Shown here in pieces: positions 33,536 through 42,162 of a stretch of DNA of 64,000 nt; the first letter of the stretch is position 1, and the number at the start of each line of letters is the position of its first letter. A program made the translations under genes and the position numbers. The notes beneath the pieces were generated by a model that was not told the origin of the DNA, did no database searches, and was given only the letters and a program-made list of their open reading frames with translations. The stretch spans positions 372,001 to 436,000 of the forward strand of contig NZ_JAINVF010000003.1 of NCBI RefSeq assembly GCF_020400585.1, given 5' to 3'. The stretch comes from Streptomyces sp. NK08204 (GTDB taxonomy: Bacteria; Actinomycetota; Actinomycetes; Streptomycetales; Streptomycetaceae).

Positions 33536-33580
33536 CCCGTCATGCCCGTCATGCCCGTCATGGCCGTCATGGCCGTCATC
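33536..33580. repeat. five-copy 9-bp tandem repeat at the 3' end of the MocR gene
   Basis: Five contiguous 9-bp units (three CCCGTCATG, one GCCGTCATG, one GCCGTCATC) run into the last codons and stop of the minus-strand MocR gene. On that strand each unit reads as CATGACGGG/C. Readthrough would append repeating Met-Thr-Gly/Ala. Confidence 0.9.
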
Positions 33581-35006
33581 GGGGTGGCAGCACCCCGCAC
33601 AGGCCGTCGAGGGCCGCCCCGTAGGCGTGTTCCGGAGGCGTCGCGTATCCCACCACCAGGCCGTCGCCCGCCGCCGTCGCCGCCTGCGGATGCCGGAACG
33701 CGGAGAGGCCGTCGAGCCCGATCCCCTGCCAGGCAGCGGCCTTGACCGTGGACCGTTCGGTGCCGGGCGGCAGCCGCAGCACCGCGTGCAGTCCGGCGGC
33801 GACGCCGGTCACCTCGATGTGCGGCGCGTGAACGGCGAGCGCCTCGACCAAGCGGTCGCGACGGCGCCGGTAGCGCTGCCGCATCCGCCGCACATGACGG
33901 TCGTACGAACCCGAGCCGATGAAGTCCGCGAGGGCGAGCTGATCCGGCACGCTCGCCCACGCCTCCCGCTCGCCCTTGGCCGCGAGCGCCGGACCGACAT
34001 ACCGCTCCGGCAGCACCATCCAGCCCAGACGCAGCGCCGGTGACAGGCTCTTGCTGACCGAGCCGATGTGGATCACCCGCTCGGGATCGAGACCCTGGAG
34101 GGCGCCGACGGGCCGTCGGTCGTACCGGAACTCGCCGTCGTAGTCGTCCTCCAGCACCACCCCACCCCGCGCGCGTGCCCAGTCGATCACCGCTGCCCGG
34201 CGCTCCGGATGCAGCGGGCCGCCGGTCGGGAACTGGTGCGCGGGTGTGAGCAGTACGGCCCGCTCCCGGCCCAGTCCCGTCACACGCGCCCCGTGCTCGT
34301 CCAGCGGCAGCGGCACGGTGCGCACGCCGGCCGCCGCCAGCAGCTCACGGTGGAAGCCGAGCCCGTACTCCTCCACGGCCAGCGGGCCGCGCGGCACCAC
34401 ACCGCTGCCCGGGCCACCGGACCCGAACAGCAGTCGCAGCGCGTGTGCGAAGCCGGAGCAGATCACGATCCGGTCCGGCGCCGTACGCACACCCCGCGCT
34501 CGCGCCAGGTACTCCGTGAGCGCCTCCCGCAGCTCCCGGCGTCCGGCGGGATCCCCCGGTCCGAACGCGTCACTGGGCGCCGCCTGCAGCGCCCTGCGGT
34601 AGGAGGCCGCCCAAGCCGCCCGGGGGAACGCCGACGCGTCCGGTGTGCCCTGCCGCAGATCGTGCCGCGGCCCACACGCTCGTGCGGGTGCCCTCACGGG
34701 CGCCCGCCCGGCCCGCCGCAACGGTGCGGCCCGCTCCGCGACCCGGGTGCCCGAGCCCTGGCGAGCGGTCAGCCAGCCCTCCGCGACCAGCTCCGCGTAC
34801 GCGTCGGCGACCGTGTTGCGGGCCACGCCCAGGTCGGCGGCGAGCGAACGGTACGGCGGCAGCCGTGTACCCGGCGCCAGCCTCCCGTCGCGCACCGCCT
34901 CCCGCAGCGCCCGGATCACAGCCGCCCGCCGCCCACCGGGCCCCGACACGTCCAGATGCAGATCGGCCCCGATCCGCTCCGCCGAATTGACCCACGATTC
35001 CTTCAT
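33576..35006 (-). CDS. MocR/PdxR-family transcriptional regulator (GntR HTH + aminotransferase fold)
   Basis: This is a 476-aa regulator. The GntR winged helix (about 25-90) has [33 protein letters not shown] class I aminotransferase-like domain (about 110-470) has [10 protein letters not shown] and the PLP-binding lysine at K319 in [15 protein letters not shown]. MocR proteins sense PLP or amino compounds and usually control a divergent gene. Here that neighbour is the AhpD-like gene, only 47 bp away. A minus-strand -10-like TAGGGT (35015-35020) is 8 nt before the ATG. The stop lies in a 9-bp tandem repeat. Confidence 0.92.
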   Translation of the reverse strand: MKESWVNSAERIGADLHLDVSGPGGRRAAVIRALREAVRDGRLAPGTRLPPYRSLAADLGVARNTVADAYAELVAEGWLTARQGSGTRVAERAAPLRRAGRAPVRAPARACGPRHDLRQGTPDASAFPRAAWAASYRRALQAAPSDAFGPGDPAGRRELREALTEYLARARGVRTAPDRIVICSGFAHALRLLFGSGGPGSGVVPRGPLAVEEYGLGFHRELLAAAGVRTVPLPLDEHGARVTGLGRERAVLLTPAHQFPTGGPLHPERRAAVIDWARARGGVVLEDDYDGEFRYDRRPVGALQGLDPERVIHIGSVSKSLSPALRLGWMVLPERYVGPALAAKGEREAWASVPDQLALADFIGSGSYDRHVRRMRQRYRRRRDRLVEALAVHAPHIEVTGVAAGLHAVLRLPPGTERSTVKAAAWQGIGLDGLSAFRHPQAATAAGDGLVVGYATPPEHAYGAALDGLCGVLPPR

Positions 35007-35014
35007 GGAAATGC

Positions 35015-35046
35015 ACCCTACGACGGGTCTTTCAGCCGCATAGGTT
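35015..35046. promoter_or_regulatory. overlapping divergent promoters of the MocR and AhpD-like genes
   Basis: The minus-strand -10 TAGGGT (35015-35020) and plus-strand -10 TAGGTT (35041-35046) are 20 bp apart. Each -35 region would overlap the other gene's -10. Each -10 is followed by 7-8 nt and then the start codon. Confidence 0.55.
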
Positions 35047-35053
35047 GAGGGAC

Positions 35054-35530
35054 ATGACGACGACGAACACGACCGCCCGCAGCCGCCTGGACCTCGCCGA
35101 GACCGCCCCGAAGGTCTTCCGCGCCCTCGTCGGCTTCGATGCCGCCTCCCGGGCGGGCCTCGACCCCGCCCTGGTCGAACTGATCCAGATCCGCGCCTCG
35201 CTCCTCAATCACTGCGCCTACTGCCTCCATATGCACACCAACGACGCCCGCAAGGCCGGCGAGAGCGAGGACCGGCTGCACATGGTCGCCGTCTGGCGCG
35301 AGGCACGGCACTTCTTCACCCCGCGCGAACAGGCGGCCCTGGCCCTGACCGAGGCGGTCACCCTCGTCGCCGACGGAGGTGTCCCCGATGACGTGTACGC
35401 GCAGGCCGCCGCCCGCTTCGAGGACGAGGAACTGGCCCAGGTACTCGCCCTGATCCTCACGATCAACACATGGAACCGCCTGGCCCTGGCAACGGCCAAG
35501 GTGGCGGGCACGGACGAACGACGGCGCTGA
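35054..35530 (+). CDS. carboxymuconolactone decarboxylase / AhpD-like peroxidase protein
   Basis: This is a 158-aa all-helical protein of the CMD/AhpD family. The redox motif is NHCAYCLHMH, with C54, C57 and H61 in the CxxCxxxH arrangement of alkylhydroperoxidase AhpD. The expected role is reduction of peroxides through a disulphide cycle, but many members have other roles. The ATG at 35054 follows TAGGTT by 7 nt and the intervening GAGGGAC could also serve as a ribosome-binding site. It is divergent from the MocR regulator. Confidence 0.9.
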   Translation: MTTTNTTARSRLDLAETAPKVFRALVGFDAASRAGLDPALVELIQIRASLLNHCAYCLHMHTNDARKAGESEDRLHMVAVWREARHFFTPREQAALALTEAVTLVADGGVPDDVYAQAAARFEDEELAQVLALILTINTWNRLALATAKVAGTDERRR

Positions 35531-35570
35531 GCGGCCCCTCCCGCCCGGCCCGGCGCGGTCCGGCCGGGCC

Positions 35571-37058
35571 TCACACGGCCATCGGCCGGTCCCTGGGAGA
35601 CACTGGTGCAGGCAGCCGCGAGCTGCCCGTCAGATGGCGGTCGACGGCCGCGGCGACCGACCGTCCCTCCGCGATCGCCCACACGATCAGCGACTGCCCG
35701 CGCGCGGCGTCCCCGGCGGCGAACACACCGGGAACGTTGGTCGCGAAACCATCGTCCCGGGCGATCGTGCCGCGCGGGTCCAGACGCAGGCCCAACTGGC
35801 CGATCAGCCCGTCCTCCTGGTCGGGGCCGGAGAAGCCCAGGGCGAGAAGTACGAGGTCGGCGGGCAGCGACCGCTCCGTACCCGGTACCGCCTGCCGCCG
35901 CTCGTCGACCTCGACGACGTGCAGCCACCGCACGTGCCCGTCCGCGTCACCGGTGAAGCGGAGCGTGGACGCCGCGAACAGCCGCGCGTCCGCGTCCGCC
36001 GCCGGGGCGGTCCGCAGGTCCCGTGCCTCCTCGTGTGCCGCCGACAGCCGGTACAGCCTCGGGTACGTCGGCCAGGGGTGGGCATCCTCGTCCCGCTCGG
36101 CACCCGGCTGGGCGTAGATGTCCAGCTGGGTCACGGACGCCGCCCCCTCGCGTACCGCGGTCCCCAGGCAGTCCGCCCCCGTGTCCCCGCCCCCGACGAT
36201 GACGACATGCTTGCCGGCGGCGGACAGCGGAGAGACCTGCAGATCCCCCTCGCACACCCGGTTGGCCAGCGGCAGGTACTCCATCGCCTGGTGTATTCCG
36301 TTCAACTCGCGGCCGGGCACCGGGAGTTCCCGCCACGCCGTGGCTCCCGTGGCGATCACCACCGCGTCGTAACGGCCCCGCAGACCGGACGCCGGCACAT
36401 CCCGCCCGACCACCGTCGAGGTCCGGAACCGCGTCCCCTCCGCCCGCATCTGCTCCAGTCGCCGCTCCAGATGCCGCTTCTCCATCTTGAACTCGGGGAT
36501 GCCGTAGCGCATCAGACCGCCGACCCGGTCGTCCTTCTCGTACACGGCGACCGTGTGCCCGACCCGCGTCAGCTGCTGCGCCGCCGCGAGCCCGGCGGGC
36601 CCGGAGCCGATCACCGCGACCGTCCTGCCCGACAGCCGCTCGGGAGGCCGCGGTGGGGCGAACCCCTCCTCCCAGGCCCGGTCGGCGATCGCGCACTCGA
36701 CGTTCTTGATCGTGACCGCCGGCTGGTTGATCGCCAGCACACACCCCGCCTCGCAGGGCGCCGGGCACAGGCGTCCGGTGAACTCGGGAAAGTTGTTCGT
36801 CGCGTGCAGCCGGTCACTCGCGGCGCGCCAGTCCTCCCGTGACACCAGGTCGTTCCACTCGGGGATGAGATTGCCCAGCGGGCACGCGTGGTGGCAGAAC
36901 GGGATGCCGCAGTCCATGCAGCGGTCCGCCTGCTTGCTGATGATGGGCAGCAGCGCACCGGGGACGTACACCTCGTCCCAGTCCCGTACCCGCTCCTCGA
37001 CGGGCCGCCGCGGCCACTCCTGGCGCGGTGTGCTCATGAACCCCTTGGGATCGGCCAT
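35571..37058 (-). CDS. glutamate synthase small-subunit-like protein (GltD family), orphan
   Basis: This is a 495-aa flavoprotein of the GltD/NADPH-dependent oxidoreductase family. The N-terminal cysteine clusters CMDCGIPFCHHAC (47-59) and CPAPCEAGC (about 97-105) bind [4Fe-4S] centres. The FAD site is VIGSGPAGLAAAQQL (about 149-163), the NADPH site VIVGGGDTGADC (about 288) and the C-terminal FAD contact GVFAAGDAARGQ. GltD normally pairs with the large subunit GltB, yet no gltB is adjacent, so this may be a second GltD paralogue serving another partner. The ATG at 37058 has GAGGAAG upstream. Upstream in-frame codons lack homology. Confidence 0.9.
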   Translation of the reverse strand: MADPKGFMSTPRQEWPRRPVEERVRDWDEVYVPGALLPIISKQADRCMDCGIPFCHHACPLGNLIPEWNDLVSREDWRAASDRLHATNNFPEFTGRLCPAPCEAGCVLAINQPAVTIKNVECAIADRAWEEGFAPPRPPERLSGRTVAVIGSGPAGLAAAQQLTRVGHTVAVYEKDDRVGGLMRYGIPEFKMEKRHLERRLEQMRAEGTRFRTSTVVGRDVPASGLRGRYDAVVIATGATAWRELPVPGRELNGIHQAMEYLPLANRVCEGDLQVSPLSAAGKHVVIVGGGDTGADCLGTAVREGAASVTQLDIYAQPGAERDEDAHPWPTYPRLYRLSAAHEEARDLRTAPAADADARLFAASTLRFTGDADGHVRWLHVVEVDERRQAVPGTERSLPADLVLLALGFSGPDQEDGLIGQLGLRLDPRGTIARDDGFATNVPGVFAAGDAARGQSLIVWAIAEGRSVAAAVDRHLTGSSRLPAPVSPRDRPMAV

Positions 37059-37214
37059 GGTCGTCTTCCTCGCGTACGCGTACCGGAGGTACTGGGTGTA
37101 CGACGGGCCGTGCGCCACCGGCGGACGCCACTCTTCCGGCCACGATACGTCCGCGGCGGCAGCCGCGCAGAGCGGCCGGACAGCGCTTTCTGCCAAGGTG
37201 TCCCGGCCGTCCCG

Positions 37215-37913
37215 TCAGGCGCCCAGCCGCTCACCGTCGTCCTGCCAGGCCCGCAGGACGGCCTCCACCGCCGGTGCGATCCACCGCCGCGCCTCGTACC
37301 GCGGCACGCCCCTCATCAGCAGGTGGTCGTACGGCGTGTCCACATGCCGTACGGCGGCCACGACGGCGGAGATCACCGCCCCCTCCGTCAGCGCCCGCCC
37401 GGCCGCACTGCGCCCGACCCGCCCGCTGCCCCGCACAGACGCGTGCGCCGCGATCGCCCGGGCCCGCTCGGCCGGGCAGCCGGGAAACAGTCGCAGTATC
37501 TCGGCCGTGAACGTCCCTACGAACCGCTCGTCCTCGGCCGCCCTGCGCCTGGCGTCCCGCGCCCTGCGCCGACGCCGGGCCTCCGCGTCCGCCAGGCAGC
37601 GTGCCTCGGCGCGGGCCAGCGCCGCCTCCTCCACGAGCACGCCCTGCCGCTCGTACCGGCTCCGGCGCCGGTTGAACCGCACCACCACCGCCGACAGCGT
37701 GCTCTCCTCCCGCGACCTGCGGGTCAGCGCCGTGTCACCGCGTGGCAGGAACACCAGATGCCCCAGGTCCACGCAGTCCAGGCAGCGCGGCGCCCCGTCC
37801 TCCAGGACGAGCAGCGACAGCGGCCCACGCCGGCACGCGGCACACCGCTTGCGCTTGAGGGGCTGGATGGCAACAAGCCCGCTGGAGGAGAAGGGAGTTG
37901 CGGGAGGCGTCAT
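37215..37913 (-). CDS. DUF2293-domain protein with N-terminal zinc ribbon
   Basis: This is a 232-aa protein. Two CxxC pairs (C24/C27 and C44/C47) form a likely zinc ribbon. A long Arg/Ala/Glu-rich helix (about 75-125) follows, then the DUF2293 domain (about 140-230) with LFPGCPAERARAIAAHAS and HVDTPYDHLLMRGVPRYEAR. DUF2293 proteins are restricted mainly to actinobacteria and fungi and have no established role. I chose the ATG at 37913; an upstream in-frame region rich in Arg and Gly is probably not translated. Confidence 0.8.
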   Translation of the reverse strand: MTPPATPFSSSGLVAIQPLKRKRCAACRRGPLSLLVLEDGAPRCLDCVDLGHLVFLPRGDTALTRRSREESTLSAVVVRFNRRRSRYERQGVLVEEAALARAEARCLADAEARRRRRARDARRRAAEDERFVGTFTAEILRLFPGCPAERARAIAAHASVRGSGRVGRSAAGRALTEGAVISAVVAAVRHVDTPYDHLLMRGVPRYEARRWIAPAVEAVLRAWQDDGERLGA

Positions 37914-38116
37914 ACCCGTTGCTTTCCCCGTCGCCGTCCCCCGGCACCACCCCGGCCCTCCACCCCAGTCCTTTCCGTCAGTCCTCTCTTCCAGCCCTCG
38001 CCTCTCTTCTCGTCCAGTAGTCCTCTCGTGCAGCCCTTTCCGCCGGCCTCCGCGGGCGACCACTCGGCCCCTACGGCCGCTGCCACAGCCCCTGCCGCAC
38101 CCGGCATGATGGGCCT

Positions 38117-38749
38117 GTGCGACTCGAAGCGATCACCTGGGACCGGCTCGCCGAACTGCTCGCCGACCGGCTGACCGGTCTGGAGCCCGCCGACGGCGGT
38201 GCCTGGCCGCGCGTCGGTTTCGACGGAGCCCCGGCCGCCCGCCCCGGAGACCTCGCCGAGCGCGTAGGGCAGGCGCTGCGTGTGCGCGGCCGGCCCTCAC
38301 TGGTCGTAGGCGCTGAGGGTTTCCTGCGCCCCGCCTCACTCCGCCTGGAACACGGGCGGCGCGACGCCGAGTCGTACTACGGCGGCTGGTTCGACACGGG
38401 CGCCCTGTGGCGCGAGGTCTTCGGCCCGCTCGAGCCCGGAGGCAGCGGGCGCGTCCTGCCCGACCTGTGGGACCCGGCCACTGACCGTGCCACCCGCAGC
38501 CCGTATGTCCAACTTCCGCCCGGCGGAGTCCTGTTGATGCACGGCCCTCTCCTCCTTCGGCATTGGTTCCCCTTCGACCTGACCGTCCACGTCCTCCTCT
38601 CTCCGGGGGCCCTGCGCCGCCGTACCCCCGAGACCGACCACTGGATGATCCCCGCCTTCGAGCGCTACGAGACCGACACCGACCCCGCCGCGACCGCCGA
38701 CGTCCTCGTCCGCGCCGACGACCCGCGGCATCCCGCCTGGAGCGGCTGA
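38117..38749 (+). CDS. uridine kinase-like protein with a degenerate P-loop
   Basis: This is a 210-aa protein whose overall pattern (VGFDGAPAARPGDLAERV; EGFLRPASLRLEHGRRDAESYYGGWFD; VLPDLWDPATDRATR; LLMHGPLLLRHWFPFDLTVHV; RYETDTDP) follows Streptomyces proteins annotated as uridine kinase. The Walker A should read GxxGxGK(S/T), but here it is GFDGAPAARPGD, without the lysine. Catalysis by the normal mechanism is therefore doubtful. The GTG start at 38117 lies 6 nt after a CATGAT -10-like element, with no ribosome-binding site. Confidence 0.78.
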   Translation: MRLEAITWDRLAELLADRLTGLEPADGGAWPRVGFDGAPAARPGDLAERVGQALRVRGRPSLVVGAEGFLRPASLRLEHGRRDAESYYGGWFDTGALWREVFGPLEPGGSGRVLPDLWDPATDRATRSPYVQLPPGGVLLMHGPLLLRHWFPFDLTVHVLLSPGALRRRTPETDHWMIPAFERYETDTDPAATADVLVRADDPRHPAWSG

Positions 38750-38802
38750 TCCGGCCGGGCGGACCATGGCTGGGTGCAGGAGGCTGCCGCCTTCTGCGTC
38801 GA

Positions 38803-39930
38803 TCAGAGCCAGCCGTTGCGCCGGAACCCTCGGTGCAGCGTCAGACAGGCCACCGCCATCACGCCCATGACCAGCGGATAGCCGAACCGCCAGTGCAACT
38901 CCGGCATGTGGTCGAAATTCATGCCGTACACCCCGCACACCATCGTCGGTACGGCGATCACCGCTGCCCAGGCGGTGATCTTCCGCATGTCCTCGTTCTG
39001 CGCGACCGTCACCTGCGCCAGATGCGCTTGCAAGATGGAGTTGAGGAGTTCGTCGAACGCGGCGATCTGCTCCTTCGCTCGCATCAGATGGTCGAGCACG
39101 TCCCGGAAGTAGGCCTGAATCTCCGGGTCGACCACCCGTATCGGCCTTGTGGCCAGATCCTCCACCGGGCGGCCGAGCGGCACCACCGCCCGCTTCAGTT
39201 CCAGCAGTTCCCGCTTCAACTGGTAGATGCGTCCGGGGTCGGTCCGTGCGCCGTTCTCCGAGAACACGTCCGTCTCGACCTGGTCGATGTCGGCCTGCAG
39301 CGCATCGGTGACGTTCAGGTACTCGTCGACGACGTGGTCGGCGATCGCGTGCAGGACCGCCGCGGGCCCCTTGGCGAGTTGCTGTGGGTCCGCCTCGAGT
39401 TCCTCGCGCAGCGGGCCCAGCGAGCCGTGCCGGCCGTGCCGAACCGTGACGACGAAATCCGGGCCGACGAACACCATGATCTCGCCGGTGTCCACCACCT
39501 CGCTGGTGGACGTGAGTTGCTCGTGGTCCACGTAGCAGACGGTCTTGAACACCGCGAAGAGTGTCTCGCCGTACCGCTCCAGCTTCGGACGCTGATGCGC
39601 CTCGACGGCGTCCTCCACCGCGAGCGGATGCAGGTCGAACAGCTCTGCGATGCCCGCGAACTCACGGACCGTCGGCTCATGCAGCCCGAGCCAGACGAAG
39701 CCCCCGTGGCTCTTGCGGACCATCTCCACGGCGGCCACCAGGTCCGTGCATCCCGGCACGCGCGCGCCGTCCTGGTAGGTCACGCAGTTCACCACCGAGG
39801 ACCCGAGCGGTGACCGGGCGGGATGGCTCAGGTCCACGCGGGGGCGGCGCCGGGTCAGGCGTGCCATCCGGCGCAGTCCACCGACCTTGCCGAGCCCTGT
39901 GACCTTCCGCAGATTGCCTGCCATGGACAT
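38803..39930 (-). CDS. corA: CorA-family magnesium/cobalt transporter
   Basis: This is a 375-aa inner-membrane divalent cation channel. It has a large cytoplasmic alpha/beta N-domain and long helix (about 1-300), then two C-terminal transmembrane helices. The signature GMN occurs in VYGMNFDHMPEL between them, and the protein ends in the basic tail HRGFRRNGWL. Family members conduct Mg2+ and sometimes Co2+, Ni2+ or Zn2+. The ATG at 39930 is preceded by GAGGAGATCCAG. A near-duplicate AAGGAGATCC-ATG lies 15 nt further upstream in another frame. Confidence 0.93.
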   Translation of the reverse strand: MSMAGNLRKVTGLGKVGGLRRMARLTRRRPRVDLSHPARSPLGSSVVNCVTYQDGARVPGCTDLVAAVEMVRKSHGGFVWLGLHEPTVREFAGIAELFDLHPLAVEDAVEAHQRPKLERYGETLFAVFKTVCYVDHEQLTSTSEVVDTGEIMVFVGPDFVVTVRHGRHGSLGPLREELEADPQQLAKGPAAVLHAIADHVVDEYLNVTDALQADIDQVETDVFSENGARTDPGRIYQLKRELLELKRAVVPLGRPVEDLATRPIRVVDPEIQAYFRDVLDHLMRAKEQIAAFDELLNSILQAHLAQVTVAQNEDMRKITAWAAVIAVPTMVCGVYGMNFDHMPELHWRFGYPLVMGVMAVACLTLHRGFRRNGWL

Positions 39931-40332
39931 CTGGATCTCCTCGCATGGATCTCCTTGCGCAACGCCTTCGCGCCTTGCCCGGCAAGTCTGCCAGTCTCGG
40001 ACAAGACGCGGGTGAGCCTGTGGGAACGTCTGGTTCCGTTTGGTTCCGGCCTGTGGACAGAGGGCGCACCCCCTGCGGACGGAGCGGCGACCGTCCCGGG
40101 ATGTGACGTGGTCTCGGGTGGTCGGTGAAGCTGCCTCTGCATGGGCGAGGGCTGCTGGCGCTTATGTCCGGCCAAGCACAGGCAGAGCGGAAAGCCTCGG
40201 TGAGCAGCCCACGACGGGCCCGCACTCGCCGCGGAGTCCCGGGGGCCGCCGACGGCGAGGCGGATGGTGGGGGATGAGGCACCCACGGAGTGTTGGCCTG
40301 CTTGGGGGGCGAGGGGCCCATACGATGAGCCC
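39931..40332. other. intergenic region, no gene supported
   Basis: About 400 bases between corA and the His-rich gene. Open frames here are Pro/Arg/His-rich shadows without ribosome-binding sites or recognisable domains. It should contain the corA promoter (minus strand), and its right end carries the -10-like TACGAT of the next gene. Confidence 0.6.
40321..40326 (+). promoter_or_regulatory. -10 element before the DUF6153-like gene
   Basis: TACGAT fits TANNNT and ends 6 nt before the ATG at 40333, so the mRNA is probably leaderless. Confidence 0.45.
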
Positions 40333-40755
40333 ATGATGTCCAGCGCTCGCATCGGCTCCGAGGTGAGTCCCGTGCGCTGGATCTGGCTGGTTCCTGCCCT
40401 GGTGGCGGAGGTGCTGGGGAGGCATGCCCTGTCGCCTACCGGTACGCCGGCCGGGGGTCGGCACGACGTGATGGTGTCTCTTGAGTCGGCAGGGCATCAC
40501 TCGGCGCATGCCCACCGTGTCGGTGGAGACTGTCGGCATCTGTCGCATGCGGGCACCGCTGGCGTGGTCGTCGACCACGCTCGAGGGACATGGGCGGCAG
40601 GCGGTACACGCACTGCCCATGTGCCGCCGGCTCTGATGCCCGCCCTGACTGCTCGCCTCGAGCCTGCGGCGAAGGCCTGCAGCGATCGGGCCGCTGGTGG
40701 CGCTGACGGCCGCGCATTGCCTGATCTTTCCGAGCCGCGGCTCCTGCGGATATAG
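40333..40755 (+). CDS. His-rich small exported protein (DUF6153-like)
   Basis: This is a 140-aa protein. A short basic N-terminus leads into a hydrophobic segment (about 15-33, VRWIWLVPALVAEVLGRHAL), a His-rich stretch (ESAGHHSAHAHRVGGDCRHLSH, read as two halves) and a Pro/Ala-rich part ending in LLRI. The layout and the ending match the DUF6153 proteins I recall next to DUF305 genes in Streptomyces. The histidines suggest metal binding, probably copper in this neighbourhood. Similarity is recalled, not computed. Confidence 0.6.
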   Translation: MMSSARIGSEVSPVRWIWLVPALVAEVLGRHALSPTGTPAGGRHDVMVSLESAGHHSAHAHRVGGDCRHLSHAGTAGVVVDHARGTWAAGGTRTAHVPPALMPALTARLEPAAKACSDRAAGGADGRALPDLSEPRLLRI

Positions 40756-40857
40756 AGGCGCCCGCGCGACACCCTCCTGGCAGGGGTGGCGTGCTCCGGC
40801 CTGTCTGAGTCCGTTTCTTCCCGTGCATGGGCGCGGGCGCTTCAAGGAGTTGTTCTC

Positions 40858-41538
40858 ATGGCATCTCGCCGTTCTCGCATCCGCCGGGCCGTTGCCTCGG
40901 CCGCTGCTGCCACCGCCGCGGTCCTGCTGGCCGCCTGCGGCAGCAGCAGCGATTCCTCCTCGTCCCCGTCGTCATCGGGGCACTCGGCCCACGACATGGG
41001 GGTGATGTCCTCCGCCGGCCCCTCGGGCACCGCTTCTGCCATGCAGGGCAGCCACAACGCGCAGGACGTGTCGTTCGCGCAGGGCATGATCCCGCACCAC
41101 CGGCAGGCCGTGGCGATGGCCGATCTGACTGCCTCGCGGGCGAAATCTCAGTCGGTGAAGGATCTGGCCGCGAAGATCAAGCAGGCGCAGGACCCGGAGA
41201 TCAACACCATGTCCGGCTGGTTGAAGGCCTGGGGCGAGAAGGTCCCTGACGGCAGCATGCCCGGCATGGAGAGCATGCCGGGCATGGGCCACTCCGCCTC
41301 GTCGATGCCCGGCATGATGTCGGCCGACGACATGGACAAGCTGAAAGGCCTGTCCGGTGACCCCTTCGACAAGGCGTTCCTGCAGATGATGATCAGCCAT
41401 CACCGGGGTGCGATCGAAATGGCGAAGACCGAGCAGGCCAAGGGCGCCTACGGTCCTGCCGAGACGATGGCGAAGTCGATCGTCACCTCGCAGTCGGCCG
41501 AGATCACCGAGATGAACAAGATGCTCGGCAAGCAGTAG
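40858..41538 (+). CDS. DUF305 lipoprotein, probable copper-related
   Basis: This is a 226-aa secreted lipoprotein. The signal segment ends in LLAAC (Cys at about 27), followed by a Ser-rich spacer. The ferritin-like DUF305 core has two copies of the family signature, QGMIPHHRQAVAMA and MMISHHRGAIEMA. Between them lies a Met/His-rich insert (MPGMESMPGMGHS and MPGMM). Met and His motifs are typical copper ligands, and DUF305 proteins often sit in copper islands. The ATG at 40858 has an AAGGAG ribosome-binding site. It follows the DUF6153-like gene by about 100 nt. Confidence 0.9.
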   Translation: MASRRSRIRRAVASAAAATAAVLLAACGSSSDSSSSPSSSGHSAHDMGVMSSAGPSGTASAMQGSHNAQDVSFAQGMIPHHRQAVAMADLTASRAKSQSVKDLAAKIKQAQDPEINTMSGWLKAWGEKVPDGSMPGMESMPGMGHSASSMPGMMSADDMDKLKGLSGDPFDKAFLQMMISHHRGAIEMAKTEQAKGAYGPAETMAKSIVTSQSAEITEMNKMLGKQ

Positions 41539-41548
41539 ATCCGTCAGC

Positions 41549-41598
41549 CGGGCCGGGCTCGGGGCAGCCGCCCTACCGCCCCCCGAGTCGGCGGCCCG
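41549..41598 (+). terminator. terminator after the DUF305 gene
   Basis: Paired arms CGGGCCG/CGGCCCG and CTCGGGG/CCCCGAG with small internal bulges form a long GC-rich hairpin starting 10 nt after the stop. Confidence 0.65.
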
Positions 41599-42162
41599 CT
41601 TCAAAGGCCCGAGGGATTCATGTAGGTCCCATTCACCGCCGCAACACCCAGGGGGTGCACCGCTCGTGGGGGTGCGCCATCGGGCCGGGGGAGGGTGACG
41701 AGGGACCACAGCGCACACCGGCAGCAGCACCGGCGACATGTTCAGTGGGGGCGCCGGTGCGTGCCGGGTTTCCGTTCCGCCGGCCGCTGAGGACCGCCCT
41801 GGCCGCGGACACCGGTCCATCACTGTGAGGGAACTGACCGGCACACCGTCATGGTCGGCGGCCCGGAGGCATCGATGCGGGCCTGTCCCCGGCCTCGGTC
41901 TGGGTCTCACTCGCGGGCTCGCTGCTCTGCCGTTCGCGCTGACCCCCCGTGAACCGGTGGCTGATCGGCCGCGGCAAGGGGAATGCCGTCGTGCACGCCC
42001 ATCACTCACGGCCGCCGTGTTCCACCCGGCCCGGGCCCCACCGCTCAGGCCGGACCTGTTTGCCCCGGCTGTGGTGGGTGAGTCGACAAGGGCCGGTGGG
42101 TTTCAGCAGGCACGGCCGGCCCGGTGTGCCGCCTCCGGTGATCAGAACGAGGAGGCATCACC
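41599..42162. other. intergenic region before the copper-storage gene
   Basis: About 560 bases without a convincing gene. A 142-aa frame ending at 42166 overlaps the csp start and is Arg/Pro-rich, so I reject it. A G/C-tract dyad CACCC-AGG-GGGTG lies at 41645-41657, and the loosely similar GTGGGGGTG follows. These are weak candidates for a CsoR-type operator. Confidence 0.45.

Noticed and set aside
36553..38174. Long plus-strand frames opposite gltD and the DUF2293 gene
   Set aside because: Ser/Arg/Pro-rich shadows; the minus-strand proteins carry clear cofactor and zinc motifs.
39930..39960. Duplicated ribosome-binding site/ATG before corA as a leader peptide
   Set aside because: The upstream ATG opens a frame that runs deep into corA without a short stop, so no leader peptide is defined.
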